This document shows positions 35,401-46,974 of a DNA stretch of 64,000 nucleotides, piece after piece; position 1 is the stretch's first letter; each line of letters starts with the position of its first letter. The DNA is taken from the NCBI GenBank assembly GCA_916700875.1, contig CAKAKS010000031.1, positions 20,309,880 through 20,373,879 on the forward strand. The letters are read 5' to 3'. Under the pieces are notes generated by a model, which worked only from the letters and a program-made list of their open reading frames with translations, did not search any database and had not been told where the DNA came from. The stretch comes from Sebastes aleutianus. Its lineage: Eukaryota; Chordata; Actinopteri; Perciformes; Sebastidae. The position numbers were made by a program, and so were the translations under genes.

Positions 35401-37847
35401 TCACTTATTCTTATTCTAAAGATTGAGCAAGTTTCTCTCTTTTCTCTATCCTGCAGGGTGGCTTTGACTCAGGTTTCCTGTATCACTGTAAGTTCTCTGA
35501 GAAGCAGGACCAGGATCCGGACCAGCGGCAGGATGAGCCCTTTTACTCCCTGCCTATCCACAGCACAGACGACGACTCCATTCGCTCCGTCACCTTCAGG
35601 TAGCCGGAGGACAATCTAACAAATCAATATTCTTTATATCAACAATGATTCAAAGATCAAATGACTGAATGTAATGGGAAAATGTTGCTTGTAGTGCTGA
35701 ACCCACAGAGAACCAGACAGCAGACAGACAGTTATTGAATAGCTGGTGAAGAAACAGCTAGAAAGAGACAGATATTTTTCACAGGGAGTTGGTTTAGACC
35801 AAAACAGAGCTAAAAGGAGAGTGAATATTGGACTTACATTCACCAGGTGGTTGCTCTGTATGTGCTAGATGTGTAAAAAAAAGCACCTGGGTGAAACTGC
35901 CAGATTGTTTTGGAGTTTTTCCGCCATCTCGTGGCCACAAATCATTCACTGCCGCTTTAAATCTATCAATAGAAAATTAAAATACCCACTGTAGCAGAAA
36001 GAGTGTGAAATAAGGCCAGTAATTAATTAAATTAAGGAACTCTTTAGGAGGTAAACTTCAGAGCCTCCTTCACATTGGAACCACAATACTATTACCTGTA
36101 TAAAGTTTCCCTCCTGGTGTTTTGGTGTGTAGCTCCAACAGGCGACTGCTGTTCTGCGGCATGCAATCAGGCTTCATCAGGGTTTACCCTCTGCAGCCTG
36201 GCGACCACAGCCTCACCTCCATGCAGGCCTACTGGGCTCTCAGCGTCCACGACAACCAGTATGGACACCTGCGGCACATCCGCTGTAGCCATGACGACCA
36301 CTTTGTGCTGACGGCGGGAGATGACGGGAACATCTTCTCCTTCAGCCTGCTTCCTCCAGAGGAGCTACAGAAAGGCCTGCAGAGGAAGAGGGCCAAGGTT
36401 CCTTCACCCAGGGTCAGTGCACATTTTATTCACACTTTATGCAGCATATATCTATGAACGACAAAGTCATGTTACTCATTGTTTACAGTCCAATCAGCAA
36501 CTTGAGATGCGAGAATGGAGTTGGGAGGCGACGTGTACGACCGGATTGTTTCAAATGTAGCCAAATTACAAGCTCATTTTAAACTTTTTGGGGAGGTTTG
36601 GTGCAGATTGGCCAAATGGATGGTAGTAAGAAAAAGTTATATAATCTTGTTCACATGTTATTCTAACAGGTGGGTCTTGAGAATGAGGCGTTAGCCCAGG
36701 ACATTGAGGACCCAGCAGCCTACAGGTGAGTGTGAATAATCTAATAATCTCTTTTTCTCTGTCACTCTATTCTTGTCTTCTGTGTATCTGTCACTTTTCT
36801 TATTTATGAAAGGTATCTCTACACTAGAAGACTGTATTGACTGTATTTTATTCCTTATAATTTATTGGAATATCTTACATTTAGCTACAGTACATCTATA
36901 TTTAGGTGTCAGTGTTACTCAAGAAAATCATTAAAGTTCTATCTCATCTAACTCCCTAACCTCCGCCCCCACCCCCCGTCCAGCATAGAGACGGCCAACC
37001 AGAAGCTGGCGAAGGATCGTCTGCGCCGGGAGGTCGAGCTGAAGAATGCGGCGAAGCGGAAGAAGCTGGCTATGCTCCAGAAGAAGTTTGAAATGCTGCT
37101 GAACGACAACCAGAGACTGCTGGAGCATGTTCGCCTGACACCTGCGGTACACACACACACACACACACACACACTCACCTGGGTCATCCACTGTCATCTG
37201 GTTTGACAGTTCATGTGGTTTGCCATTGCAGCTGCTGTATCTGGTTTAGTTTTACAATAAAACTAAAAGTCGCACCCAGAATTCACACCAGAAGCGAGAC
37301 ATTAGTGATGCGTAAGAGCCTGTTCGTCTTATCCCCGTCGACCCTGACCTCCACTACGGCCCTCACCTGTCCCCTGTCCTCTGTCCAACTGTCCTCACAG
37401 GATGACTAACAATATGAATCTAGATTCTGTTACTATAATGCCTATTTCTCTCCTCAAATGTTTTCAGAAACATCTTGTAGTGTACTGTTTAGCTGTAAAA
37501 TGAGAAAGTTTGCTCCGGCCGGTCGGCAGTGCTTGGTTTTGGCTCGACTGTTTTCAACATGGCGGCCGGGTAACAAACTTTCTCATTTTACAGCTAAACA
37601 GCTATCATTAAGGTTTGGACAAGTCTCAAGGAAATGAATGCATGTCAGGACAATGTTACCTCAGTTATGTGTGTGGTGTGTGTGTGTGTGTGTGTTTGTA
37701 CGTGTAGGATCTGCAGCTGGACTGGCGTTTCAGTGAGCAGGTAGAGAGGGTGAAGGCCCAGCGGGTGAGGGAGGTCAGAAAGCAGATGGACTGGGAGGAG
37801 GAGCGCTGCAGCATAGCACTCAGCAAACTGCAGGACTGGTACTGACT

Positions 37848-37897
<50 letters not shown>

Positions 37898-40800
37898 TCA
37901 CACAGACGTGTAATTAATCAAATCATTAGATAGGTTAAAAAAATGCTGATTTAGATGTTTGATATTGGTATTTGTTATTTAGTTTTGTTACTACACGTTT
38001 AAACTAAGTTAAAGGTGCTAAATGTGAGATTGGGAGCATTTCTATTGCATCCGCACGGCTCTCAACATGGTGATGGCTGAGCCGGCGGCTCGCAGCCAAC
38101 AACGCTAACAGTGAAAACGGTGTTAACCTCAGGGGGAACCGGAGGGTGGGCGCTGCGCTTTAGCGACGACGCCGTCGGTCGGGACAGTGTTATCAGCTGT
38201 AAACGCCGTATGAGAGCAGTGCAGAGTGGCGGCAATGAGTGAGCCAGTGGGGCACGCTCACATGCACGAACTTGCACTAAAAGGCATGTGCGGCCGGCCC
38301 GGCTATGTCAACAAAGCAGCTCTGATTACAACATAGATAGAGGGGGAGGGACTTCATTCTCTGCTCAGGTAGACATTACTCCTCTATATCTTTACACATC
38401 AAATAGTTGTTTGTTGCTATAATAATGCTCTGGATTTCTAATAGAGCAGAGGTTCTCAAATTTTTGGGGCCAGAGACCCCTTAAAGGGGAGAACATTTTC
38501 CAAGGACCCCCTCATAATCGTATCACCGATTAAGCATATTGCTCCCTACCATTTTTGTCATTGGAACTATGTGTATTCTGAAACCTTTCAACCTAAATAC
38601 TTCAGACATGTTTGATAGTGATAAACAGAAACACATTTCAATTTGAATCATGTTAATACCACTTTGTTTTGGCCAGCTTGGCTGGCCTCACGGCTTCGTT
38701 CGCTAGCACCTGAAGACACGTGACGGATTTTGGTCTCCTGTCGCCATTCTCAATAAAACCAAACTCGATATAACTGTCGTCATATTTTCTCAATTTAGCT
38801 AGTTTGGGCTTAGCGTCACTTGACAATATGGACTGACTCAAATATTTCTCCATGCTCGCCAGCTAAGCTAAGTAGCAGCAGGAACGGTTTGTTGCGCCCT
38901 GAGTGAAGTGACTGATTCATGACAGATTGACGTGATGTGTCACAATCATATCAGAGTTTCTAAAGCTAACGTGGGTGGGAGTAATGGATACAATAGGCTT
39001 GTTCTATTGGTGCAAATGGTCCCTATCGGTAGATATGTACTTTTTAATGATACAGCACAATTTTATAATTTATAGCAAATACTTTCGCGGACCCCCCTGA
39101 CAGAGTGCCACGGACCCAACTTTGAGACTCTTTTAAGAATGGAACAAAAAGGTTTTATTCCTTCTTCGGAGTCAACAGAATGAGAGGACTTACTGAATAT
39201 TTACATACAAGTTTAAAATATTTCACCGGACTGCCATCCTAAGAACTTTTCATTTCATTTAGATTTTGCCCCTGTAGGTAGGTAGGAGGAATAGACCACC
39301 AGCCTCCAGAATGAAACCCTCACATCTTGTGTTTGTTTTCAGGTTCAAGGACTCTCTGGAGGCCAAGGTCACTGTGGTCGCCATTTGCACCGACCACAGA
39401 ATCTCCACCTACTGTCTGCCGGCGCTCGCCGAGCCTTCATCCCCGCTCAGACATCAGAAGAGACCCAGCTGGACCAACGGAGAAGGACATCTTGCACTAG
39501 GACGCAGGAAATCCAGATTAGATCATTCAATAGACAGCAGCATAGTAGAAGGTAGGAAAGTGTTTGTGTGTTTGTTTCACCTGTCAAAGACATGCTGGAC
39601 CGACCACCTGTGTGTGTTCTCCAGAGGAGGAGGTAATGCTCCCCAAGCCGGCTCGTCCAGCAAGGATACAGCTGGGAGATCGGCAGGTCGAGAGGCTCCA
39701 AAAGGCTGCAGAGAAAGCTGAACAAGCTCGAGCCAAGATAGAGAAGAGGAAGCAGGAATGGGCCCAGCTGTGAGTGTCATGTTCAACAACATCACCCTAG
39801 TCCTCTGGGATCAAATTAGATTTACGTTTACATTTTCAGATTTTGTTTTATGGTCATGGTGTTTCCATGAAATCCATTAAAAAATGCATTGCCAGATTGA
39901 TGTAACTATGGCGGTGCTGGTGCAAAACTGTGACGGCTTGTTGGTATCTCAGTTACGCAGAGAAGCCACAGGAGAACTGCGAGGATCCGCTGGATGTGCA
40001 GGCCATCTGCGAAGCCAAAGAGAACATCGGAGACTTAAAACTGAAGTCAGCCAAAGACTTCATGGTGCCGAAACACCTGAGAATGAGCGTTGAGACGAAG
40101 AGAGCAGAGCGGACAGGCCTGGAGAAAAATGTACACACAAACACACACATACTGTATATGCTAATACAATAGATTAATGAATGATGGTTGCATACATAGC
40201 AGATTCATTTAACGACTCCCAACAGATGCGTGAGAAGCAGACTGAGATGAATAGACGGATCGTGGCGCTGCGGGACTCCAAGGTCTGCCTGGTGTCTCAG
40301 TTGCGCGCTCAGGCTCAGCAGGTCCAGAAGGTCCAGCAGCGTCTGGCGGCCCATCTCTACCGCCCTCCACCCGCCCTGCCCGCCATACTGCCAGAGGAAA
40401 CCCCAGAGAAGAAGCTGCGGTACAGCCGTGCCACCCTGGAGCGATACCGGCTTCTGAGGGAACAGAGGTACAAAAGCCGGGTTTTAGTTTGATTCAAGAC
40501 CAAGTCTAGACTCAGACAAAAGTAAAGAGAAAAAACGTTCTTTTCAGATGTAAAAAACTAGGACTGTCAATCGATTAATTGCATGATTGTTTGTAGTTAA
40601 TCACAATTAATCGCAAATTAATCGCACATTTTTTATCTGTTCAAAATGTACCTTAAAGGGAGATTTGTCTATAGTAATACTATAATAATAATACTCTTAT
40701 CAACATGGGAGTGGACAAATATACTTGCTTTATAGTGACACAGCAATGGGGTTTAAGTGTTCATGTGACATTAAACCAGACAGCACAGATTTAAACCTGT

Positions 40801-43800
40801 CTTAAACCTGAAACCACAGCTAAGCTAATGACAGCGCAACAGCCCCAGAATGTTCTGATTAGCCACTGATTGTTTAATTTTAAAGGACTATATCTACTTT
40901 TTTTATTTTCAAACAGGTTCCAGACCATGGAGCAGGAGGGAGCCGCAAGTTTATTGGAGCAGCTGGAGAAAGAGGTGCAAGGAGAGGAGGACTCAGATGA
41001 AGAAGAAGAGGAGAGAGGAGAGGAAGGGTCTCCCAGTGTGTCAGCTTCATCTTTAACTAGAGAAGAAGAAGACGAGACAGAAGTGGAGCTGAGCGATCTG
41101 GAAGAGGAGCTCCGACTGCTCCACCAGCAGGACTCTCTGCTGGAGCAGGTCTGCTTCTCATTAAATGATCAAATACGAGGCCTTCATGTTAGAATATATA
41201 AGTAATTATTAAAAATATATATATCTTATGGAATGTATAACATTGTAATGTGATCCGTGGATTTATTTTTTAATCATCAGATGGAGAGTTCTGTGTGTCA
41301 GTTTGACGCGGAGCTCCTGCTGCTGCGTCACCAGAAGCTGCGTCTGGACTGGCAGCTGAAGATGGCCGACCTCCGTCAGCTGACGCTCCACCAGGAGCTG
41401 CTGCTCTTCAAGGAGTTCGAGATTAGGGAGGAGAGCCTGCAGGAGAAGCTCGACGGATACATTGAAGAGGAGATCAGAATCACGGTGGGAGAGAGTATTT
41501 GTACCTGTTGACTTTGGTGTAAACTATTGTATGTTTTATTCCACTATAGTTATTACTTAGTTTTACAGAAAAAAATCATATAAGAAACATTTAAAATCTT
41601 GTGTATTGTTGAAGATCAAACCAGTGGTGCCTTAATTGAATTACAAAGCAACAATAGTACAAACGGCACTGTCGCCTAACAGCATGTAAGTTTTAGTTCT
41701 AAAAGTTGAGGATTAATTAAAATGTAAATGAATGAGTTTTAAAGTAACACACAGTTTGATTTTAAACTTGATTAACAGACCTGGGACACTAGCGGCATGT
41801 CTACACAAGAGGCTTTTCAGCCTCGTTTTTAAGTCGTCCGTCTCACACGCGTCTGATGGAACAAATGCGCTTCGATTTGAATCAATGCAGCTGTCTACGC
41901 AGGCCCATGTTTAACTCACACAAGCAGATGTTTCCACTTCAAGGCTATTTGCGTCCATTTTACGCAGCCTACGTAACTACAGCGATTGTGTGTAGGGCTC
42001 CGAGCACTGCCAAAACACAGGTGACCTAGACTCAATACTGCGCCTGAACACATCCTGTGCAGACGGAGCACTGAAGCTGCTGCTGTATAGACACGGTAAC
42101 ACCATTAACAGATCCTCATGTACTTATTTGATTCATCCTCTCCTCTCTGTCTCTCCTCTCAGTCTAAACTGGAGGAGAGTGAGGAACTGCTGGAACTGAA
42201 GCGGGGAGACATAGCCAAACTGCATGAGAGAGAGAAGGCTCTGACCGCCACCTTCAAAGCCTCGCTGGGCGAAGACAACAAGTTTGAAGACTTCCTGACC
42301 AAAGTCTTCAAGAAGAAGATCAAACGTGTTCAGAAGAAGGAGCAGACGGGGAACGAGGGTGAGAGGAAGTAACACAAGCGTACAATGTAACAGGTGTGAT
42401 GCTGTGTGTGTATCAATATGTGTCCTTTATGATCCAAATGTGCGTTTGCAGAAGAAGAGGAGGACAGTGATGAAGACTCTGATGAAGACGATGACTCGGA
42501 TGATGATGATTATGACAGCGGCTCGGAGGAGGGAGGAGGTGCTCTGGATAAAAGTGTCTGCCCTCGAGGTCAGTATTGTGGTGGAAAAAATATTCAGACC
42601 CCATAAAACATGCAGGTTGTGCAACTAACTGGCAACCAGTTGTTGTGAAGTGAATGCAATGGGACGGAGGGGGGAGAGTGCGACATCTAGTAGCTGAATG
42701 TTATCCTTGTTATCAGTAGCACCTTTACCTTTAGCTTCAACTATAAATATGAATCCGTGTGTGTGTGTCAGGCTGTAATCCAGAGTTGTTCGAGAACACA
42801 CTGCAGCTGCGTGAGCATCGGCTGGACCTGGAGGAACTGTTGGTGGAGGAGAAGAAATGCGCTGAAGCTCTGAAGAAGGAGTGCGACAACCTCGCCAAGA
42901 AGGTCACACTCTGCTTTTCATCTTTCCGTCTCCTCGTCTGACATGTTTTTGTTACCCTGTGCTAATTTTGTCACTCGCATCCTGGTGTGTATGTGTTGTA
43001 CCTACTCGGCTCTGCAGGAGAAAGCGGCGGAAAGCACTCTGGAGGCAGCGGAGGACGAATTGGAGTTAGTCAACAGGGAGAAACAGCAGAAAATTAACCA
43101 ACTGGATGTGGTGGTTCCTCTCAGACTGCACCAGGTAAACAGCCCTAAACTGTGGAGGTTCACTCAGTTTCACATTCAATTTTATGCTCATTATTGCAGC
43201 GTTATGTGTTGTTTTTTTTGTAAAACAACGTCTTTAAGTTTATTAGGCACTATAGAATTTTGACTTCACTTGTTACATTTTATCATCTCCTGCAATTCCT
43301 CTTCTCTTCCCTCCACCTTCTCCATTCCTCTACCAGATTGAGTATGTCATTAAGGGCTCGGTGCCGTCAGACCTGAGTCCAGGGTTGGTGCTGGACATGA
43401 CGGAGCTCAACAGGCTGCAGCAGCGCATCAAGCAGCTGCAGGTGGAAAAGAGCCAGCAGAGAGATCTGTACTGTGAGGCGCGCAACCACCACGTCAGGCT
43501 CCTACTTGACCGCAAGGACATGGATGTCAACATCCAGAGTAAGACCCACACAGGCCAACATCTGGGCCTAGAGGAGCGCCAACTCCCATCTGGTTTAACC
43601 TGAAACCTCTTAGATTATACAACGTGTGAAAATCAGATGCCACATGAGTGATTATTGCCAGTGCCAGAAAAGGACATTCTGGGGACATTCATAGTGATCT
43701 GTGTGTTGGTGCAGAGCTGGAGAAGAAGTGCAACCAGATGATGATGATGAAATTCGGGAGGCTGGTGGATCTGGCGGTTCTGCAGACGCTGTCGGGGAAC

Positions 43801-43883
43801 ATTAAACTGGAGGAGCTCAAGCAGGACAAACTCCTCCGAGAAGCTGGATACGCCAAGGAACTCAAAGAGTGGGATGTAAGCTG

Positions 43884-43924
<41 letters not shown>

Positions 43925-44075
43925 CGTGCATGCGTGTGTGTGTTTGTGTCTGCGCTGTGTGTGAGATTCTGTTCTCTTTAAACTTCAAGTTTTTCATTTT
44001 CACATCATTTTTAAAAACAACTTAAATTGGAGTAGGTCCATTGATATTTTTTCTGGATTTGTGTGTGCATGTGTG

Positions 44076-44107
<32 letters not shown>

Positions 44108-44829
44108 TGCGTGTGTGTGTGTGTGTGTGTGATATTCAGCTGAAGGTAGAAGAGGTGCGTCAGGCTCAGATGGAGGTGACCAGGTGTAACACAGAGCGTC
44201 TCTTCTGCATGAAGAGCAGTCTCGACCAGAAGATGGATCTGGAGCATAAACTCAACGCCAGGCAGAAGAAAATGGTAATTTCTGTGCATTGAATTTATTT
44301 TATATGTCATATTAATTAACGCTGGTTTCCACAATGTTAATATGGTAGTATTAAACTTCCCTTTCACTGAGGCCACAACCTCTGTTCACACAGGATTTTA
44401 GTTACCTCTTGAATCCACAGCTGGTGACAGACATCACACACAGTCATTGGATCTACTGTATAATATTTCACATGTAAAAACGTGAAATAGTAGAGAAGTC
44501 AAGTAGCAATCAACAGGTTTTGCAGGTGACATTCACATCTGTTTGTGTGTCTCCAGGGCCGACAGTTCCAGGATTACAGGAGACATGTGACCCAGGATGA
44601 GATCCCGAGGCTCCAGGGGCTGTTGAAAACCCAGTCGCAGCAGGCCGAGGCCCTCAGGAGAGAGATCGGCCTCCTGTCCCTTAAAGGAGGCCACGTCTTG
44701 CCCCCCTGCCATGCCCCGCGGCCCCCACTTGCTCCGTTGCCCACCCCCGCGAGCCGCACCGGCCAACCAGGACGACCGTCCAAACAGCTCAAAGTACAGA
44801 ACTCAACCAGCAAACAGGAAGCTAATTAA
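23635..44829 (+). CDS. cfap44: Cilia- and flagella-associated protein 44 (WDR52)
   Basis: Model of 42 coding exons, about 2023 residues. Nine array exons come first, then 29741-29873, 30032-30194, 30774-30876, 30949-31165, 31288-31402, 31769-31933, 32087-32242, 32350-32397, 33147-33246, 33346-33440, 33525-33734, 34371-34481, 34573-34725, 34976-35191, 35457-35599, 36133-36412, 36670-36725, 36984-37146, 37708-37838, 39343-39551, 39625-39769, 39953-40130, 40226-40467, 40917-41148, 41281-41484, 42163-42358, 42452-42568, 42772-42902, 43018-43134, 43337-43538, 43715-43875, 44140-44274 and 44557-44829. Every junction keeps phase. Residues 1-257 are the acidic repeats. About 300-1050 are WD40 propellers (AYSFVDFNRDGSLLASVGS, DYMLTLWNW, SGSGHIKFWKM, VVSGSHWGNLLLWDG). 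About 1080-2000 are coiled coils with Glu/Asp-rich stretches. CFAP44 with CFAP43 tethers inner dynein f to the doublet microtubule, and its loss causes malformed sperm flagella in mammals. The paralogue CFAP43 is the main alternative. With one array exon the length would be 1791 (human 1854). Confidence 0.88.
23711..24068. mobile_element. MITE-like insertion between array copies 1 and 2
   Basis: This GC-richer segment begins right after the copy 1 donor and ends 'ttacaaatagtccctttaat'. It is missing from the other units, which explains the 996-bp spacing. Another segment with the ending 'ttacaaacagtccctttaa' lies just after copy 9. It appears to be a transposon copy, and a chance open frame inside it is not a gene. 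Confidence 0.5.
29440..29592. mobile_element. MITE-like segment after array copy 9
   Basis: It ends 'ttacaaacagtccctttaag', like the insertion at 23711-24068, and is placed at the same distance after the exon. The repeat array is therefore bracketed by related elements on both sides. Confidence 0.45.
29874..30031 (+). other. cfap44: Putative U12-type (minor spliceosome) intron of cfap44
   Basis: The donor reads GTATCCTTC, matching the U12 consensus RTATCCTTT at eight of nine positions. The branch-site-like ATCCTTAAT at 30008-30016 places the branch A about 17 nt before the next exon, in the 10-20 nt range usual for U12 introns. No other intron of kcnv2, pum3 or cfap44 in this window has such a donor. 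The intron is phase 2 and 158 nt long, with GT-AG ends. Confidence 0.75.
30470..30735. mobile_element. MITE-like element in a cfap44 intron
   Basis: It begins 'aaagatgacctattatgctt' and contains 'gtttacatgttttaatgt', matching the type of element at 9564-9735 and 14380-14495. The right end is poorly defined, near 'gtgacatcaccacgttacgg'. It is non-coding. Confidence 0.45.
33815..34175. mobile_element. Chimeric repeat of two element families in a cfap44 intron
   Basis: The left part (33815-34015) contains 'gaggagtaatgtctacctga' and 'gttgacatagccgggccggc'. It is the reverse complement of parts of 38180-38440. From about 34024 it becomes the right end of the TAATCG element, ending 'ttttgacagccctaac' at 34174. 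One insertion into, or recombination with, the other seems likely. Confidence 0.55.
37147..37707 (+). other. cfap44: cfap44 intron with (AC)n at the donor and (GT)n at the acceptor
   Basis: The donor GTAC runs directly into a CA repeat (37147-37175). The acceptor is preceded by a GT repeat (37672-37696) ending in TTTGTACGTGTAG, with no normal pyrimidine tract. The two repeats are complementary, so the transcript can pair the intron ends. The middle holds a 28-nt perfect inverted repeat (37485-37512 with 37574-37601). Confidence 0.7.
37400..37605. mobile_element. MITE with 28-nt perfect inverted arms
   Basis: The arms 37485-37512 and 37574-37601 begin/end with 'ctgtttagctgtaaaatgag' and are exact reverse complements around a GC-rich loop containing 'ggccggtcggcag'. 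The adjoining 37400-37484 looks like part of the same family. It lies wholly inside a cfap44 intron. Confidence 0.6.
37852..37896 (+). repeat. (CA)n microsatellite at a cfap44 donor
   Basis: About 22 CA dinucleotides begin 14 bp inside the intron that starts at 37839. The far end of that intron (39342) has an ordinary pyrimidine-containing acceptor, so no complementary GT tract is present. Confidence 0.85.
38010..38450 (-). mobile_element. MITE-like dispersed repeat in a cfap44 intron
   Basis: It runs from 'aaaggtgctaaatgtgagat' to 'aataatgctctggatttcta'. The section 38270-38440 is the inverse of 33815-34010, so it is a two-copy family in this gene. It is GC-rich in the middle and non-coding. 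Confidence 0.55.
38452..39140. mobile_element. hAT-like MITE in a cfap44 intron
   Basis: It begins 'gcagaggttctcaaattttt' and ends with 'ccaactttgagactctttta'. The inverted ends are degenerate, and 'ggacccccctgacagagtgc' lies near the right end. This end pair is typical of hAT-derived repeats in vertebrates. No transposase remains. Confidence 0.5.
40558..40760. mobile_element. Fragment of the TAATCG-rich element
   Basis: It begins 'aggactgtcaatcgattaat' and continues through 'caacatgggagtggacaaat', as in the left third of 53034-53658. The right part is missing. It is in a cfap44 intron. Confidence 0.6.
43889..44132 (+). repeat. (GT)n microsatellites filling a cfap44 intron
   Basis: Two long GT/GC-rich tracts (about 43889-43945 and 44060-44132) occupy both ends of the 264-bp intron 43876-44139. 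Both are GT on the transcript, so they cannot pair with each other as in the intron at 37147. The acceptor GATATTCAG follows the second tract directly. Confidence 0.85.
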
Positions 44830-46191
44830 CAGAAAACACCTACACAGTCCCTGTATAGTAGTGAGAGAACTCTGCTCACTAGTAGCACTCTCTTATGAAT
44901 ATTTATTATTATTCTTCAGGTTAAAAATATAGTTTGTTGACCACTGTTCATAATCTAAACCCTTAAACTCTCTTTATTGAAAGCTACCCTGCTTATGTTC
45001 ACCTCTTTGAGCCTTTTCAGTCTGTGTTTAGAGCACTTAGCAGCACCGTAACCAAAGTGGTTAATGATCTATTTCTTGACTCCGGTGAAGCCTCCGTTTC
45101 GATTTCTCCATTTTGCACACACATTTAACACAATCACAGATATCTGTAAGCACTCTTCGTGATTTAGACCTTACCTAACCTCTTCTCTGCCTATATAACC
45201 CCTCTTTTGTGGCCTAATTTGCAGCTTAGTCATAAATTTCCCCTCCTGTGTGGATGGCAATCAGCTCTATGTTGCCATCAATCTGAACAATCGCTCAGAG
45301 CTCTCCATTTTACAATCTTGTGTTCTTGTTGTAGATAAAACTAAAAGGGAAGCTCCTCACACACACAGAAAGCTGGCACCACCCATACAACATGTATGCT
45401 CAAAAATCCGAATAAAATCTTGGAATCCTTGGTAAATAATCAGCTCATGTCCTATCTCTATCCTCTTCATGGTATTTCCATTTTTTGGTTCAAACGAAAA
45501 AAAACATTTACATTTTTTTAAATTTTAAATTACAAATTAATTACGGATTATCCAATGATACCCAGATGTGGACATTTTTCATACTTTTCTGACATGTCAT
45601 AGATAATGTCAGCTGTGGCTTAGAGGTAGAGCGGGTCATCCACCAATCGGAAAGGTCTGCGGTTCGATCCACATGTCGAAGTGTCCTTGAGCAAGATACT
45701 GTTACACACCATCAGTGAATGAGTATTTAGATTAGATCCTGATGGGCAGGTTGGCACCTTGCATCAGTGTATGAATGTGTGAATGCTGAGATGTAGTGTA
45801 AAGTGTGATCAGAAGAGTAGAAAGGCGCTATATAAAATCCATTTACAAAAAGATTAATCGATTAAATTGAGAAAATAATTGGTAGTTTATTAATTAATGA
45901 AAGTAATCCTTAGTTGCAGCCCTAGTCTTAATACTAAACAGCATCACCTAAATATAATCAATTTAATAAAATAACCATTTAAATAAAGACATTTCTTATC
46001 AAGAGCAAGTAATCGAAACTACAATTCTGACCAGACCTTTTTTTTGTATTAAACACTTTTCGGTTAGTACAAAAAAAAGTATTCAACACCCAGCCCTGTC
46101 TGGAAGCTGAGAACATCTTAAAGAAGATCAAAACAGAAGGTCCATTTCCTCTGTCCAACAAGATCTGATAGTGGTCTCCAAACACTGTCCC
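44830..46191. other. cfap44 3'UTR and convergent intergenic region with brcc3
   Basis: An AATAAA at 45411-45416 is a plausible cfap44 polyadenylation signal. A tRNA-derived SINE follows at 45605-45842. Nearer brcc3, the minus strand has a run of eight A after 'tgtttaatac' near 46038-46060. No further gene is seen. Confidence 0.5.
45605..45842 (+). mobile_element. tRNA-derived SINE
   Basis: The head contains an A-box-like 'tggcttagaggtagagcggg' and a B box GGTTCGATCC at 45661-45670, the internal RNA polymerase III promoter of tRNAs. The body has 'gaagtgtccttgagcaagat' and the tail 'aaaggcgctatataaaatcc', as in widespread fish SINEs. It is not a working tRNA gene, as the acceptor stem and anticodon arm do not form. 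Confidence 0.65.
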
Positions 46192-46974
46192 TCACGGAGC
46201 ATCCAGCTCCAGCTGCAGCCTCTCCTTCTCCCGCTGCAGCTCCACGATGCTCTGCTTGTTCTGCTCCAGCCGGTCCTCCAGCCACTGCAGCAGCGGCCCG
46301 CTCACCGCCGACATCTGGCTGCACAGGTTCTTGGTGAACACCGAGCCGTTGTGGATCTTGGTGACGGGGTCCAGGTGCCCCAGGCTGTGGATCTTCCTGT
46401 AGGTGTCCTGCTCCTCCTGGCACAGGATCCTCGGCAGCTCCACAGCCGACTCCAGGCACACCTTACCGATGGCTTCTCTGGGCACCACGTGGATTGGGAT
46501 CTCCACCCGCTCGTACTCGGCGCCCTTCTGCGCCTGCACGGACTGGAAGCAGGTGTACAACACCCGGCCTGTTTTGGTGTTCTTGTCCTCGATGAAGCAG
46601 GAGAAGATGAGCCCTACAAAACACTGATCCAGCATCTGGTACATAGCCTGGGTCCTCACGTCGACGTGGGAGGGCCACACGGTGATGTGCGGATGGGAGT
46701 GGTACCAGCCGACCACACGCATCGGTTTGCCGGTCATGTCTGCCAGCCGCTCCGCCTCCGTGGAGGCCGCCGACAGCTGCTCCGGAGAGATCTCCACCCG
46801 GTCCTTCCTCTTGTCCGAGCGCCGGAGGATGATGACGGAGTGGATGTGGACGATGCGGGTGAGTTCAACCTGTCCGATGCACAAACCCATCACCTCCTCT
46901 TTCTCTGTGCTCAACGCGTGATTCATACACACCAGGAAGGCGTCGGACTCCAGGTGGACGGAGCTCACCGCCAT
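46192..46974 (-). CDS. brcc3: BRCA1/BRCA2-containing complex subunit 3 (Lys63-specific deubiquitinase BRCC36)
   Basis: A single uninterrupted frame of 260 residues. BRCC36 is a zinc-dependent JAMM/MPN+ protease that cleaves Lys63-linked ubiquitin. It works in the nuclear BRCA1-A complex in DNA repair and in the cytoplasmic BRISC complex. Seen here are the catalytic Glu in EKEEVMGL (Glu27) and the JAMM motif YHSHPHITVWPSHVD, giving His92, His94, Ser102 and Asp105. An MPN core extends to about residue 200, and a C-terminal helical coiled coil (LEDRLEQNKQSIVELQREKE) is of the type that pairs with Abraxas proteins. All catalytic residues are present, so the protein should be active. Mammalian BRCC3 is split into many exons, and this one has none. 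It is transcribed towards cfap44. Confidence 0.96.
   Translation of the reverse strand: MAVSSVHLESDAFLVCMNHALSTEKEEVMGLCIGQVELTRIVHIHSVIILRRSDKRKDRVEISPEQLSAASTEAERLADMTGKPMRVVGWYHSHPHITVWPSHVDVRTQAMYQMLDQCFVGLIFSCFIEDKNTKTGRVLYTCFQSVQAQKGAEYERVEIPIHVVPREAIGKVCLESAVELPRILCQEEQDTYRKIHSLGHLDPVTKIHNGSVFTKNLCSQMSAVSGPLLQWLEDRLEQNKQSIVELQREKERLQLELDAP

Noticed and set aside
45611..45690. Possible tRNA gene with A and B boxes
   Set aside because: No paired acceptor or anticodon stem forms, and the sequence runs into a SINE body and tail.
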